This document shows, piece after piece, positions 18,201 to 26,485 of a DNA stretch of 64,000 nt. A program made the translations under genes and the position numbers. Origin of the DNA: an uncultured beta proteobacterium. GTDB taxonomy: Bacteria > Pseudomonadota > Gammaproteobacteria > Burkholderiales > Burkholderiaceae_C. Location of the stretch: contig CAILZB010000111.1 of the NCBI GenBank assembly GCA_903838565.1, positions 1 through 64,000 on the forward strand, in the 5' to 3' direction. Every line of letters starts with the position of its first letter. Positions within the stretch are counted from its first letter, which is position 1. A model generated the notes under the pieces. The model was not told the DNA's origin, did no database searches, and worked only from the letters and a program-made list of their open reading frames with translations.

Positions 18201-21200
18201 CACGGTGAAGGACCTGGGCACGGTGTGCAGTGGCAAGAGCGACGCGCGCGGCCTGCTGCTGTGCGAGGCCCAGCTCGGTGAGCCGGGCGAGGTCGAGCTG
18301 GTCGTCACGGCCAAAGACAGCACGGGCAACAGCATTCAGGCCGCCAGTTCGGTGTATGTGACGAAGCAGGGCGAGCTCTGGTTTGGCGGCGAGAACCATG
18401 ACCGCATGGATGTCTTGCCCGAGAAGAAAAGCTACCAAGCCGGCGAGACCGCCAGGTTCCAGGTGCGCATGCCGTTCCGTTTTGCCACGGCGCTGGTGGC
18501 GGTGGAGCGCGAAGGCATTGTCGAGACGCAGGTGGTGCAACTCAATGGTCAGGACCCCACTGTTCAAGTGAAGATCAAGGAAGGCTGGGGGCCCAACGTG
18601 TACGTGAGCGTGCTGGCCCTGCGCGGGCGTCTGCGCGAGGTGCCCTGGTACTCCTTCTTCACCTGGGGCTTCAAGGCGCCGCGCGAGTGGTGGACCTCGT
18701 TCTGGTACGAAGGGCGCGAGTACGTGGCGCCGACGGCGCTGGTCGATTTGAGCAAACCCGCGTTCCGGCTCGGTGTGGCCGAGATCCGCGTCGGCACCCA
18801 GGCGCACCAGCTCGCGGTGAGTGTCAAGGCCGACAAGGAAAGTTACCCGGTGCGGGGTCAAGCCAAGGTCACGATTGCCGTCAAGCTGCCCAATGGTCAA
18901 CCGGCGGCAGGAGCCGAAGTGGCGCTGGCTGCGGTGGACCAGGCGCTGCTGGAACTGATGCCCAACACCAGCTGGAATCTGCTGGAGGCGATGCTGCAGC
19001 GACGCGCCTGGGGCGTGGAGACTTCGACGGCACAGATGGAAATCATCGGCCGCAGGCACTACGGTCGCAAGGCCGTGGCAGCAGGTGGCGGTGGCGGCCA
19101 CAGCGGCACGCGCGAGCTGCTGGACACGCTGCTGTTGTGGAACCCCAGAGTGGTGCTGGATGCCAATGGTCAGGCGGTGGTGACGGTGCCGCTGAATGAC
19201 GCCCTCACCACCTTCAAGATCGTGGCCGTGGCCGACGCCTCGGTCGGTCTCTTCGGCACCGGGCAGACCAGCATCCGCGCCACGCAGGATCTGCAGATCA
19301 TCAGCGGTCTGCCGCCTCTGGTGCGCGAGGACGATCAGTTCCGTGCGCAACTCACGCTGCGCAACACGACGAAGCAAGCGATGACGGTGGACGTGACGCC
19401 GCGCGCCACGCTGCTGGAGCTCAAACCCCAGGTGGTGGACATCCCTGCGGGTGAAGCGCGTGAGGTGGCCTGGACCGTCAAAGCACCGGCGCAGCTGGCG
19501 CTTTCGCGCTTCGAGGCCATCCTTTGGGAGTTCGAGGCCAAGGACCGCATCAGCGGCGCGCGCGATGCGCTCAAGGCGCGCCAGCGCATCATCCCCGCCG
19601 TACCCCTGACGGTGCAGCAGGCCACGCTGGTGCAACTCGACGGCCCCTTCAGCCTGGAGGTGAATCCGCCTGCCGATGCCTTGCCGGGCCGAGGTGGCTT
19701 GAAGCTGGCGCTGCAACCCAAATTGGCCGAAGGCATGCCGGGCGTGCGCGACTGGTTTGCCAACTACCCCTTTGTTTGTCTGGAGCAAAAAACCAGCAAG
19801 TCGGTGGGCCTGCGCGACGGAAAAATGTGGCAAACCGTGGTTGGACAAATCCCCAGCTACCTGGACAGCGACGGCCTGGCCAGTTACTTTCCGCCGCGCG
19901 ACGGCGAGGGCAATCACGGCAGCGACACGCTCACCGCCTACCTGCTGTCGGCCACGCATGAGGCGGCCAGCCTGAACCCCGCGCTCGCCCTGCCCGACGA
20001 AGTGCGCGCGCCGATGGAGCGCGGCCTGATTGCCTTTGTGGAAGGGCGCATTCAGCGCCTGTTCTGGAGCCCGCGCAAGGACCTTGACATGCGCAAGCTG
20101 GCGGCGCTGGAGGCGCTGTCGCGCTACGGACGGGCGCAGGGCCGCATGCTGGGCTCGATCACGATCGCGCCCAATCAATGGCCTACGCACACGGTGATCG
20201 ACTGGTTGAATGTCCTGAAACGCGTGCCCGACATAGCGGACCGCGACCAGCGCATGGCCGAGGCGAACCAGATTCTCAGGAGTCGAATGAGCACCCAGGG
20301 AACGAAGCTGATCTTCAGCACCGAGCGCGACGACTACTGGTGGTGGCTGATGCAAAACGGCGATGTCAACACCGCGCGCCTGATGCTGACCGTGATGGAC
20401 GACCCTGCCTGGAAGGACGACATGGGCCGTCTTGCGAACGGCTTCATTGGTCGCCAGCAGCACGGCGCCTGGCTCACCACCACAGCGAATCTGTGGGGTA
20501 GTCTCGCGCTGGAGAAATTCTCCAACAAGTTTGAAGCGGTGACTGTGGCGGGCACGACCAAGGCCGCCATGAGCACGGGCAGCGCCAGCGTGGACTGGAG
20601 CAAGGTGGAGCGCATCAAGACCACAGACGCAAGCGGCGCGGCGCACCAGACGACCTGGTTCGGCGCGCCGGCCGCGCCCGGCAACCTGCGCAACAACACG
20701 ATGTTCCTGCCGTGGAGCAAGACCGCAGCCAAGGACAGCTTGAGCGTCACGCACCAGGGCACAGGCAAACCGTGGTTGACCCTGCAGTCGGTGGCGGCGA
20801 TCGTGCTCAAGGAGCCGTTCAATGCGGGCTACCAGATCAAGAAGACGGTCACTCCGGTGGAGCAGGCGAACAAGTCCTTGCCCGTCGGCAGTTACACCCG
20901 CGGCGACGTGCTGCGCATCACGCTCGAAATCAATGCTTCGGCCGACATGAGCTGGGCCGTCATCACCGACCCGGTGCCCGGTGGTGCCACGATACTGGGC
21001 AGTGGCCTGGGACGCGACTCGGAGATCGCGACCCAGGGTGAAAAGCGTGGTGGCGACGCCTGGCCAGCGTTTGAGGAACGCAGCTTCGAGTCCTTCCGCA
21101 GCTACTACGAGTATCTGCCCAAGGGCGTGGTGAAGATGGAGTACACGATTCGCCTGAACAACGTGGGCGAGTTCTCGCTGCCGCCGTCCCGGGTGGAGGC

Positions 21201-21267
21201 CATGTACGCGCCGGAGATGTTTGGTGAAGCGCCGAATGCGCGTATCAAGGTCGAGGCGGTGCGGTGA
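15250..21267 (+). CDS. Bacterial alpha-2-macroglobulin (thioester-containing protease trap)
   Basis: A 2005-residue secreted protein with a signal peptide (residues 1-21, ending AQA before FQITS), macroglobulin-like MG domains and a thioester site 'FVCLEQKTSK' with Cys1510 and Gln1513. An alpha-helical terpenoid-cyclase-like region follows. Bacterial alpha-2-macroglobulins sit in the periplasm and trap invading proteases by thioester linkage and conformational closure. No lipobox Cys follows the signal, unlike E. coli YfhM, so it may be soluble. It overlaps pbpC by GTGA, the classical partner pairing. Confidence 0.92.
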   Translation: MNISKIVIVCGSIALAGAAQAFQITSLSPQGEVARVRQLVAKFDEAAVNFGDPKAAAPLAVQCSDAQASQGSGRWISEREWAYEFASDLPPGVRCSVQMRTGMKSVKGADFSGPGSYKFNTGGPFVQNIRPYNGNRIDEEQFFTLQLNGAATLASVQANVWCAVEGLGERVPVRLIDGKDRAALLKAQGLDRVAEKSPLNVVTLACNRRLTSAVKVQLVWGKGVATPGVASDPGGVANSVEKRFNFKVREPFAASFNCERENAQAACLPIRPMSLNFNAPVTRKLAEAVHLKSDKETLKPVFDKEEADGSGGDSVVNGVSFKGILPENTKFTLELPRDFKDASGRGLRNADSFPLRVATGAMPPLAKFAAAPFGIVERFAEPSGVALLPVTLRNVEAALQISGLKLESGSAGGKVSDLRPSTDADIIAWFHKVQRYDESTVPRKLASAEVQGALPQALDANGKGYVQSRMLSLLQGQAGVKTLDLPKPANNDPRPFEVVGIPLSPGFHVIEIASQKLGASLLDARHGDARNMYVRSSALVTNLGVHFKLGRENALAWVTTLDKGQPVANARVRVSDCHGVEVASASTDAQGIASMTGISPVAPSCGSEGNYHRAYFVSARALQSANEGGKGKDSVEDMSFTWSDWHRGIEPWRFHVPTSRDARPDERAHTIFDRTLFRAGETVSMKHILRTETSQGFALSKTQPNSLVVTHVGSGQQYTQPLVWRTTATGGQSAESSFAIPPGAKLGEYQVQLRGAERERSFETGAFRVEEFRLPVLEGRVTPTEKKALVNVKSVPVDVQVNYVAGGAAVNLPVRVSALVRGKYLNFSDFDAFSFSPPRAKNDATAEGEEERDSDARPSQDTRVIADKLPLTLDKNGAGKVSLDKVPASKQPQELLLEASYADPNGEVQTIRSVSTLWPAGVVAGIKTEHWVSSSQKIKFQALALDLSGKILADVPLEVRATARIVTTSRKRMVGGFYTYDNKTTVKDLGTVCSGKSDARGLLLCEAQLGEPGEVELVVTAKDSTGNSIQAASSVYVTKQGELWFGGENHDRMDVLPEKKSYQAGETARFQVRMPFRFATALVAVEREGIVETQVVQLNGQDPTVQVKIKEGWGPNVYVSVLALRGRLREVPWYSFFTWGFKAPREWWTSFWYEGREYVAPTALVDLSKPAFRLGVAEIRVGTQAHQLAVSVKADKESYPVRGQAKVTIAVKLPNGQPAAGAEVALAAVDQALLELMPNTSWNLLEAMLQRRAWGVETSTAQMEIIGRRHYGRKAVAAGGGGGHSGTRELLDTLLLWNPRVVLDANGQAVVTVPLNDALTTFKIVAVADASVGLFGTGQTSIRATQDLQIISGLPPLVREDDQFRAQLTLRNTTKQAMTVDVTPRATLLELKPQVVDIPAGEAREVAWTVKAPAQLALSRFEAILWEFEAKDRISGARDALKARQRIIPAVPLTVQQATLVQLDGPFSLEVNPPADALPGRGGLKLALQPKLAEGMPGVRDWFANYPFVCLEQKTSKSVGLRDGKMWQTVVGQIPSYLDSDGLASYFPPRDGEGNHGSDTLTAYLLSATHEAASLNPALALPDEVRAPMERGLIAFVEGRIQRLFWSPRKDLDMRKLAALEALSRYGRAQGRMLGSITIAPNQWPTHTVIDWLNVLKRVPDIADRDQRMAEANQILRSRMSTQGTKLIFSTERDDYWWWLMQNGDVNTARLMLTVMDDPAWKDDMGRLANGFIGRQQHGAWLTTTANLWGSLALEKFSNKFEAVTVAGTTKAAMSTGSASVDWSKVERIKTTDASGAAHQTTWFGAPAAPGNLRNNTMFLPWSKTAAKDSLSVTHQGTGKPWLTLQSVAAIVLKEPFNAGYQIKKTVTPVEQANKSLPVGSYTRGDVLRITLEINASADMSWAVITDPVPGGATILGSGLGRDSEIATQGEKRGGDAWPAFEERSFESFRSYYEYLPKGVVKMEYTIRLNNVGEFSLPPSRVEAMYAPEMFGEAPNARIKVEAVR

Positions 21268-23453
21268 GGGTTCTTGCCAAAGTGGGTGGCGTCCTGCTGG
21301 CGATTTGCACACAAGCGGCAGGGGCAACCACCACGTTCAACGAGGTCAAGGCGGCCTACCAGTCGTCGGACACGGTGATACTGGATCGACACGGCGAGGT
21401 GATCCACCGCCTGCGCACGAACGACAACGTGCGGCGCGGCCAGTGGGTGAGCTTGGCCGATGTGTCGCCCGCCTTGCGCACGGCCCTGGTGCTGAGCGAA
21501 GACCAGCGCTTTTACGAGCACAGCGGCGTCGATTGGCGCGCGGTTTCGGCCGCAGCCTGGGGCAACCTGTGGGACACGAAAACGCGCGGCGCCTCCACCA
21601 TCACCATGCAGTTGTCGGGCTTGCTCGATGACGATCTGCGGCGGGGCGCGGGCGGGCGCCGGGTGGCGCAGAAGATCGGTCAGGCGGTGTCGGCGCAGAT
21701 GCTGGAGCGCAGTTGGCGCAAGGACCAGATTCTCGAAGCCTATCTGAATCTGGTGTCGTTTCGCGGCGAGCTGGTGGGCATCGATGCGCTCAGTCGCACC
21801 CTGTTCGGCAAGGCCGCACACGGACTGGACGAGCGCGAGGCGGCGGTCGCCGCCGCCCTGGTGCGCGCACCCAATGCCGGGCCCGAGCAGGTGGCCAAAC
21901 GGGGCTGCGCGGTGCTCAAAGGAATGGAAATCCGCGGCAGCCTTCGCGCCAGAAAAGCGCCATCCGCGATCGACTGCGATGGTCTGGAACTGTTCACCCG
22001 CGCCGCGCTGCAGCGCAAGGCGTTCGACACCAGCGAAGGCGTGGCGCCGCATGTGGCTCGCCAACTGGCGCGCTCAGCCAAGGCAGGGTTCGTTCGCACC
22101 AGCTTGCGCGCGCCGCTGCAACGCTTTGCCGTGCAGACCCTGCAGCAACATTTGCGCGACCTGCAGGGACGCCATGTCGAAGACGGCGCGATTGTGGTGC
22201 TGGACAACGCCACGGGCGAAGTGCTGGCCTGGGTGGGTTCGTCGGGGGAGCTGAGCAACGCCGCCGAGGTGGACGGCGTGACTGCACTGCGCCAGCCGGG
22301 CTCCACGCTCAAGCCTTTTTTGTACGCCCAGGCGATCGCCGAGCGGCGCCTCACGGCGGCGTCCTTGCTGGAGGACTCAGGTGCCCAGATCCAGACCTCG
22401 GGCGGCCTGTACATTCCGCAAAACTACGACCACCACTTCAAGGGCTGGGTCTCGGTGCGCACCGCGCTGGGAGCCTCGCTGAATGTGCCGGCGGTGCGCG
22501 CACTGGTGATGGTGTCGCCGGATGCGTTTCACCGACAGCTCATCGCCCTGGGCCTGCCCCTGAAAGAGAGCGGCGACTACTACGGCTACAGCTTGGCACT
22601 GGGCAGCGCCGAAGTGTCGCTGCTCAACTTAACCAACGCGTATCGCGCCCTGGGCAATGGTGGCCGCGTCAGTGCCACCGCTTTGAGCGTCAACCCCAAA
22701 CCCGAATTCCGTCAGGTGCTGGATCCGCGCGCCGCCTTCATCGTGAGCGACATCATCTCCGACCCGCTGGCCCGCGCCCGTACCTTTGGCAGCGACAGCG
22801 TGCTGGCCACGCGCTACTGGACGGCGGTCAAGACCGGCACCAGCAAGGACATGCGCGACAACTGGGCGCTGGGGTTTTCAGAACGCTATACCGTGGGGGT
22901 GTGGGTCGGCAATGCCAGCGGCGAACCCATGTGGGACGTGAGCGGCACCACCGGCGCCGCACCCATCTGGGCGGCCGTCATGAACCACCTGCACCAGGCC
23001 CAGCGCAGCCGCGGATCCAAAGCGCCTGCGGGGCTGGTGCAGACGGCGGTGCAGTTTGCGTCGGTCCCTGATACCGCGCCCGTCGAAAGCCAGCGCACAG
23101 AGTGGTTCATTCAAGGCACACAGCAAGCCCAATTTGCCATGCATGCCGACGCCGTTCATGCCTCTGCCGCTGCACGCATCACCGCCCCAGCCAACGGCAG
23201 CATCATCGCGCTGGATCCGGACATTCCCGCCAACCGGCAGCGCCTGAGCTTCAGTGCCGAAGGCTCGAATCTGCGCTGGTTGATGGATGGAAAATCCCTC
23301 GGCCAAGGCGCCACGCTGCAGTGGTTGCCCTGGCCCGGGCGGCATGTGGTGCAACTCACGAACGCGCGCGGTGAGGTGCTGGATGAGATTCGACTGGAGG
23401 TGCGCGGCGCAGGGGTGAAGCAAGCCCAGGGTTCTGTCATCAGGACCCGCTGA
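21264..23453 (+). CDS. pbpC: Penicillin-binding protein 1C
   Basis: A 729-residue bifunctional murein synthase. The glycosyltransferase-51 domain shows Glu79 in 'LSEDQRFYEHSGVD' and 'GASTITMQLSG'. The transpeptidase domain shows Ser347 in 'PGSTLKPFLYAQA', 'ASLNVPAVR' and 'KTGTSK' at 523. A C-terminal PBP1C-type beta domain follows (about 640-729). It starts with GTG overlapping the macroglobulin stop, consistent with the model that the pair repairs peptidoglycan while trapping proteases at breached walls. The N-terminal hydrophobic segment is a membrane anchor or signal. Confidence 0.93.
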   Translation: MRVLAKVGGVLLAICTQAAGATTTFNEVKAAYQSSDTVILDRHGEVIHRLRTNDNVRRGQWVSLADVSPALRTALVLSEDQRFYEHSGVDWRAVSAAAWGNLWDTKTRGASTITMQLSGLLDDDLRRGAGGRRVAQKIGQAVSAQMLERSWRKDQILEAYLNLVSFRGELVGIDALSRTLFGKAAHGLDEREAAVAAALVRAPNAGPEQVAKRGCAVLKGMEIRGSLRARKAPSAIDCDGLELFTRAALQRKAFDTSEGVAPHVARQLARSAKAGFVRTSLRAPLQRFAVQTLQQHLRDLQGRHVEDGAIVVLDNATGEVLAWVGSSGELSNAAEVDGVTALRQPGSTLKPFLYAQAIAERRLTAASLLEDSGAQIQTSGGLYIPQNYDHHFKGWVSVRTALGASLNVPAVRALVMVSPDAFHRQLIALGLPLKESGDYYGYSLALGSAEVSLLNLTNAYRALGNGGRVSATALSVNPKPEFRQVLDPRAAFIVSDIISDPLARARTFGSDSVLATRYWTAVKTGTSKDMRDNWALGFSERYTVGVWVGNASGEPMWDVSGTTGAAPIWAAVMNHLHQAQRSRGSKAPAGLVQTAVQFASVPDTAPVESQRTEWFIQGTQQAQFAMHADAVHASAAARITAPANGSIIALDPDIPANRQRLSFSAEGSNLRWLMDGKSLGQGATLQWLPWPGRHVVQLTNARGEVLDEIRLEVRGAGVKQAQGSVIRTR

Positions 23454-23547
23454 TCTTCCAAGGTTCCTTGGGGTCCGATGTGTTGCGTCAAATCATCGCG
23501 CCATCAGAAGAAGTACCATGAGAGCAAATTTTTTGAAAGGAAGTGTC

Positions 23548-24729
23548 ATGTCTGATTCCATCGTGATTGTTGGCGCTGCCCGTACTCCCATGGGCAGTTT
23601 TCAGGGGGACTTCGCGTCGCTGGCGGCGCATGACCTGGGGGGGGCCGCCATCCGCGCCGCCGTGCAGCGCGCCGGCATCGAACCGGAGTCGGTGGACGAG
23701 GTGCTGTTCGGCAACTGCCTGATGGCAGGCCAGGGCCAGGCACCGGCGCGCCAGGCGGCGTTCAAGGGCGGCTTGCCGAACAGCGCGGGCGCGGTGACGC
23801 TGTCCAAGATGTGCGGCTCGGCCATGCGGGCGGTGATGTTTGGCCACGACATGCTGCTGGCCGGCAGCGCCGAGGTGCTGGTCGCCGGCGGCATGGAGAG
23901 CATGACGAATGCGCCCTACCTGCTGCCCAAGGCGCGCGCCGGATACCGCATCGGCCACGACCGCATCTTTGACCACATGATGCTCGACGGCCTGGAAGAC
24001 GCCTACGAACCGGGTCGCTCCATGGGAACCTTCGGTGAAGACTGCGCCGACAAATACAAGTTCACGCGCGAGGCCCAGGACGCCTTCGCCATTGCCAGCG
24101 TGCAGCGTGCCCAGGCAGCAACCCAGTCGGGCGCCTTTGCCGCCGAGATCACACCGGTGACGGTGAAGGGCCGCGCCGGCGACAAGGTGATTGCCATCGA
24201 CGAAGGCCCGGGCAAGGTCAAGCTCGACAAAATCCCGCAGCTCAAATCCGCTTTCAAGAAGGACGGAACCATCACGGCCGCCAGCAGTTCTTCCATCAAC
24301 GACGGCGCCGCCGCGCTGGTGCTGATGAAGGCTTCGACCGCGAGCCGATTGGGCCTGAAGCCTCTGGCGCGCATCGTGGCCCACGCCACGCATGCGCAGG
24401 AGCCCAACTGGTTCGCCACGGCGCCGGTGGGCGCCACGCAGAAGGTGCTGGCCAAGTCGGGCTGGAGCGCCCAGGACGTGGACCTGTGGGAAGTGAATGA
24501 AGCCTTTGCCGTGGTGCCGATGGCGCTGATGCACGAGTTGAAGCTGAGCCACGACATCGTGAACGTCAACGGCGGCGCCTGCGCCCTGGGGCATCCGATC
24601 GGCGCGTCCGGCGCACGCATCATGGTCACCCTGATGTACGCGCTGCAGGCGCGCGGTTTGAAGCGCGGCCTGGCCACGCTGTGCATCGGCGGCGGTGAAG
24701 CCACGGCGGTGACGATCGAGATGCTGTGA
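23548..24729 (+). CDS. Acetyl-CoA C-acetyltransferase (thiolase II)
   Basis: A 393-residue thiolase with the acyl-accepting Cys89 in 'LSKMCGSAMR', 'NVNGGACALGHPIGASGARI' carrying the His, and the second Cys in 'LCIGGGEATAV'. It condenses two acetyl-CoA, or cleaves acetoacetyl-CoA at the end of leucine and fatty-acid breakdown. The ATG at 23548 follows GAAAGGAAG. It is preceded by a 94-bp gap after pbpC and probably has its own promoter. Biosynthetic and degradative paralogues cannot be told apart here. Confidence 0.9.
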   Translation: MSDSIVIVGAARTPMGSFQGDFASLAAHDLGGAAIRAAVQRAGIEPESVDEVLFGNCLMAGQGQAPARQAAFKGGLPNSAGAVTLSKMCGSAMRAVMFGHDMLLAGSAEVLVAGGMESMTNAPYLLPKARAGYRIGHDRIFDHMMLDGLEDAYEPGRSMGTFGEDCADKYKFTREAQDAFAIASVQRAQAATQSGAFAAEITPVTVKGRAGDKVIAIDEGPGKVKLDKIPQLKSAFKKDGTITAASSSSINDGAAALVLMKASTASRLGLKPLARIVAHATHAQEPNWFATAPVGATQKVLAKSGWSAQDVDLWEVNEAFAVVPMALMHELKLSHDIVNVNGGACALGHPIGASGARIMVTLMYALQARGLKRGLATLCIGGGEATAVTIEML

Positions 24730-24769
24730 GTTTGTTTCGCGGCAATATTTTTATAAAACAGGAGACCCC

Positions 24770-26026
24770 ATGACCCATGCCACCCCCGTCCTTCGCCCCG
24801 CCATCGCAGCACTTCTTTCGACCGCGGCCATCCTGACCCCGGCCTGGGGCCAGTCGCGTGACGCGGCGCTGCTGAGCGCGGCCACAGCCGAGCAGTCGGC
24901 CGTGGTCCAGACGCTTGAGCGCCTGGTCAACATCGAAACCGGCACCGGTGATGCGCCAGGCTTGGCGGCCATGGCGCAATTGCTGGAGACCGAGCTCAAG
25001 GCGCTGGGCGCCACGGTGACGCGCCATCCGGCGCAAGCGGGCGTGGTCGGCGAGAACCTGGTGGGACACATCCCGGGCAAGGGCAGCAAGAAGCTGTTGC
25101 TGATGGCGCACATGGACACCGTGTACGTCCACGGCACGCTGGCCAAGGCGCCGTTTCGCGTCGACGGCAATCGGGCCTTTGGCCCCGGCATTGCGGACGA
25201 TAAGAGCGGCATCGCGATGATCCTGCACACGCTGAAATTGCTCAAGAGCCGCGGCTTTCAGGACTACGGGCAAATCACGGTACTGTTCAATACCGATGAA
25301 GAGCGGGGCTCGTTTGGTTCGCGTGAACTGATCCAGAGAGAAGCCAATGCACACGATGTGGCGCTGTCGTTTGAGCCCACGCTGGCGCTCAAGGAGATGC
25401 TGACCCTGGGTACCGCGGGCATCGTCTACTACAAGGTGAACATCCAGGGCCTGGCGGCGCACGCCGGCGCCAACCCGGAGATGGGCGTGAACGCACTGGT
25501 CGAAGCCTCGGACGTGGTGCTGCGCACGCTGGACCTGGACGACAAGGCGCGCGACCTGCGCTTCAACTGGACTGTGGGCAAGGCTGGCGCCGTGCCCAAC
25601 ATCATCCCGGACGACGCCTATCTGGAGGCCAACATCCGTTATGCGCGCAAGGAGGACCTGGAGCAACTGCTCAAGAGCCTGGAGCAGCGAATTCAGGGCC
25701 AGAAGAAACTGGCCAAGTCGCAGATCAAGATCACCGTGGACTATGGTCGCCCGGCCTTCAAGGCCGACGCTGCCGGCGTCAAGCTGGTGGATCGCGCTGT
25801 GGCCATCTACAAGGAACTGGGTGTGGAATTGAGCGTGGTTCCCAGCACCGGCGGCGGCACGGACGCCGCCTATGCCGCGCTGGACGGCAAGCCGGTGATT
25901 GAAAGCCTGGGCCTGCCTGGATTTGGTTACCACAGCAATCAGGCCGAGTACGTGATGATCGATGCGATCCCACGGCGCCTGTACCTGGCCGCGCGCATGA
26001 TCATGGATCTGTCCAAAGAAAAGTAG
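24770..26026 (+). CDS. Secreted M20-family metallopeptidase (glutamate carboxypeptidase-like)
   Basis: A 418-residue zinc peptidase with a signal peptide (residues 1-28, ending PAWGQ). Metal-site motifs are 'LMAHMDTVYVHG', 'GPGIADDKSG' and 'NTDEERGSFGS', followed by a dimerisation domain and 'STGGGTDAAYAAL'. Layout and length match carboxypeptidase G2-type enzymes that release C-terminal glutamate. A ribosome site AGGAG precedes the ATG. The signal peptide implies a periplasmic scavenging role; the true substrate is unknown. Confidence 0.85.
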   Translation: MTHATPVLRPAIAALLSTAAILTPAWGQSRDAALLSAATAEQSAVVQTLERLVNIETGTGDAPGLAAMAQLLETELKALGATVTRHPAQAGVVGENLVGHIPGKGSKKLLLMAHMDTVYVHGTLAKAPFRVDGNRAFGPGIADDKSGIAMILHTLKLLKSRGFQDYGQITVLFNTDEERGSFGSRELIQREANAHDVALSFEPTLALKEMLTLGTAGIVYYKVNIQGLAAHAGANPEMGVNALVEASDVVLRTLDLDDKARDLRFNWTVGKAGAVPNIIPDDAYLEANIRYARKEDLEQLLKSLEQRIQGQKKLAKSQIKITVDYGRPAFKADAAGVKLVDRAVAIYKELGVELSVVPSTGGGTDAAYAALDGKPVIESLGLPGFGYHSNQAEYVMIDAIPRRLYLAARMIMDLSKEK

Positions 26027-26138
26027 TCCGAGCGGTTGGCCCGGAACCAGGCAATGCGGTGCGCAGCGCAGGCGCACGGGCAGGCATCGGGCCTAGAATG
26101 GAGCCACCCGCAGCGGTAGCGGGGCACACGAGGAATGG

Positions 26139-26426
26139 ATGTTTGATTCACCGATTCAAGGCGAGACTTCGACTGCGGCGCCCCCGGCGACCGAGCGGCG
26201 CAAGCGGCTGGAGTTGCGCGTCGTTTTCGTCAGTGCGTGCAACGCCTTGCGTCCCTTCTTTGACGCCGACAGCAGTTGGGCCGGCCAGACGCACGAGCAC
26301 CTGGCGCTGCGCACGTTGAAAGAACAATTTCCTGAACTTGATGCCCAGGACGCCTTTCTGGTGGTGACGACCGCGAAGCGGCTTTTCTCCGGGCCCCGAA
26401 GCCCTGGCGAAAGTGATCGGGTCTGA
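26139..26426 (+). CDS. Small conserved-looking hypothetical protein
   Basis: A 95-residue frame with a strong ribosome site (GAGGAATGG directly before ATG) and protein-like composition ('KRLELRVVFVSACNALRPFFDADSSWAGQTHEHLALRTLKEQFPELDAQDAFLVVTTAKRLF' in outline). I do not recognise a family. The C-terminal half looks helical. It sits alone between the peptidase and the polyphosphate enzyme in the same direction. The codon pattern and ribosome site argue for a real gene; no function can be given. Confidence 0.55.
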   Translation: MFDSPIQGETSTAAPPATERRKRLELRVVFVSACNALRPFFDADSSWAGQTHEHLALRTLKEQFPELDAQDAFLVVTTAKRLFSGPRSPGESDRV

Positions 26427-26485
26427 GTCAACGCGCAAGCCAGGTCTGATGCGCGCTGGCGCCCTGGCCTTATCCGGAGCATTCC

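Noticed and set aside
17755..21327. A 1190-codon open frame antisense to the macroglobulin gene
   Set aside because: It lies opposite a clear thioester protein, has repetitive His/Arg/Gln/Gly composition typical of GC-driven antisense frames and shows no domain.
23458..23471. CCAAGG-TT-CCTTGG palindrome after pbpC as a terminator
   Set aside because: The stem is only 6 bp with a 2-base loop and no T-run follows; chance is a sufficient explanation.
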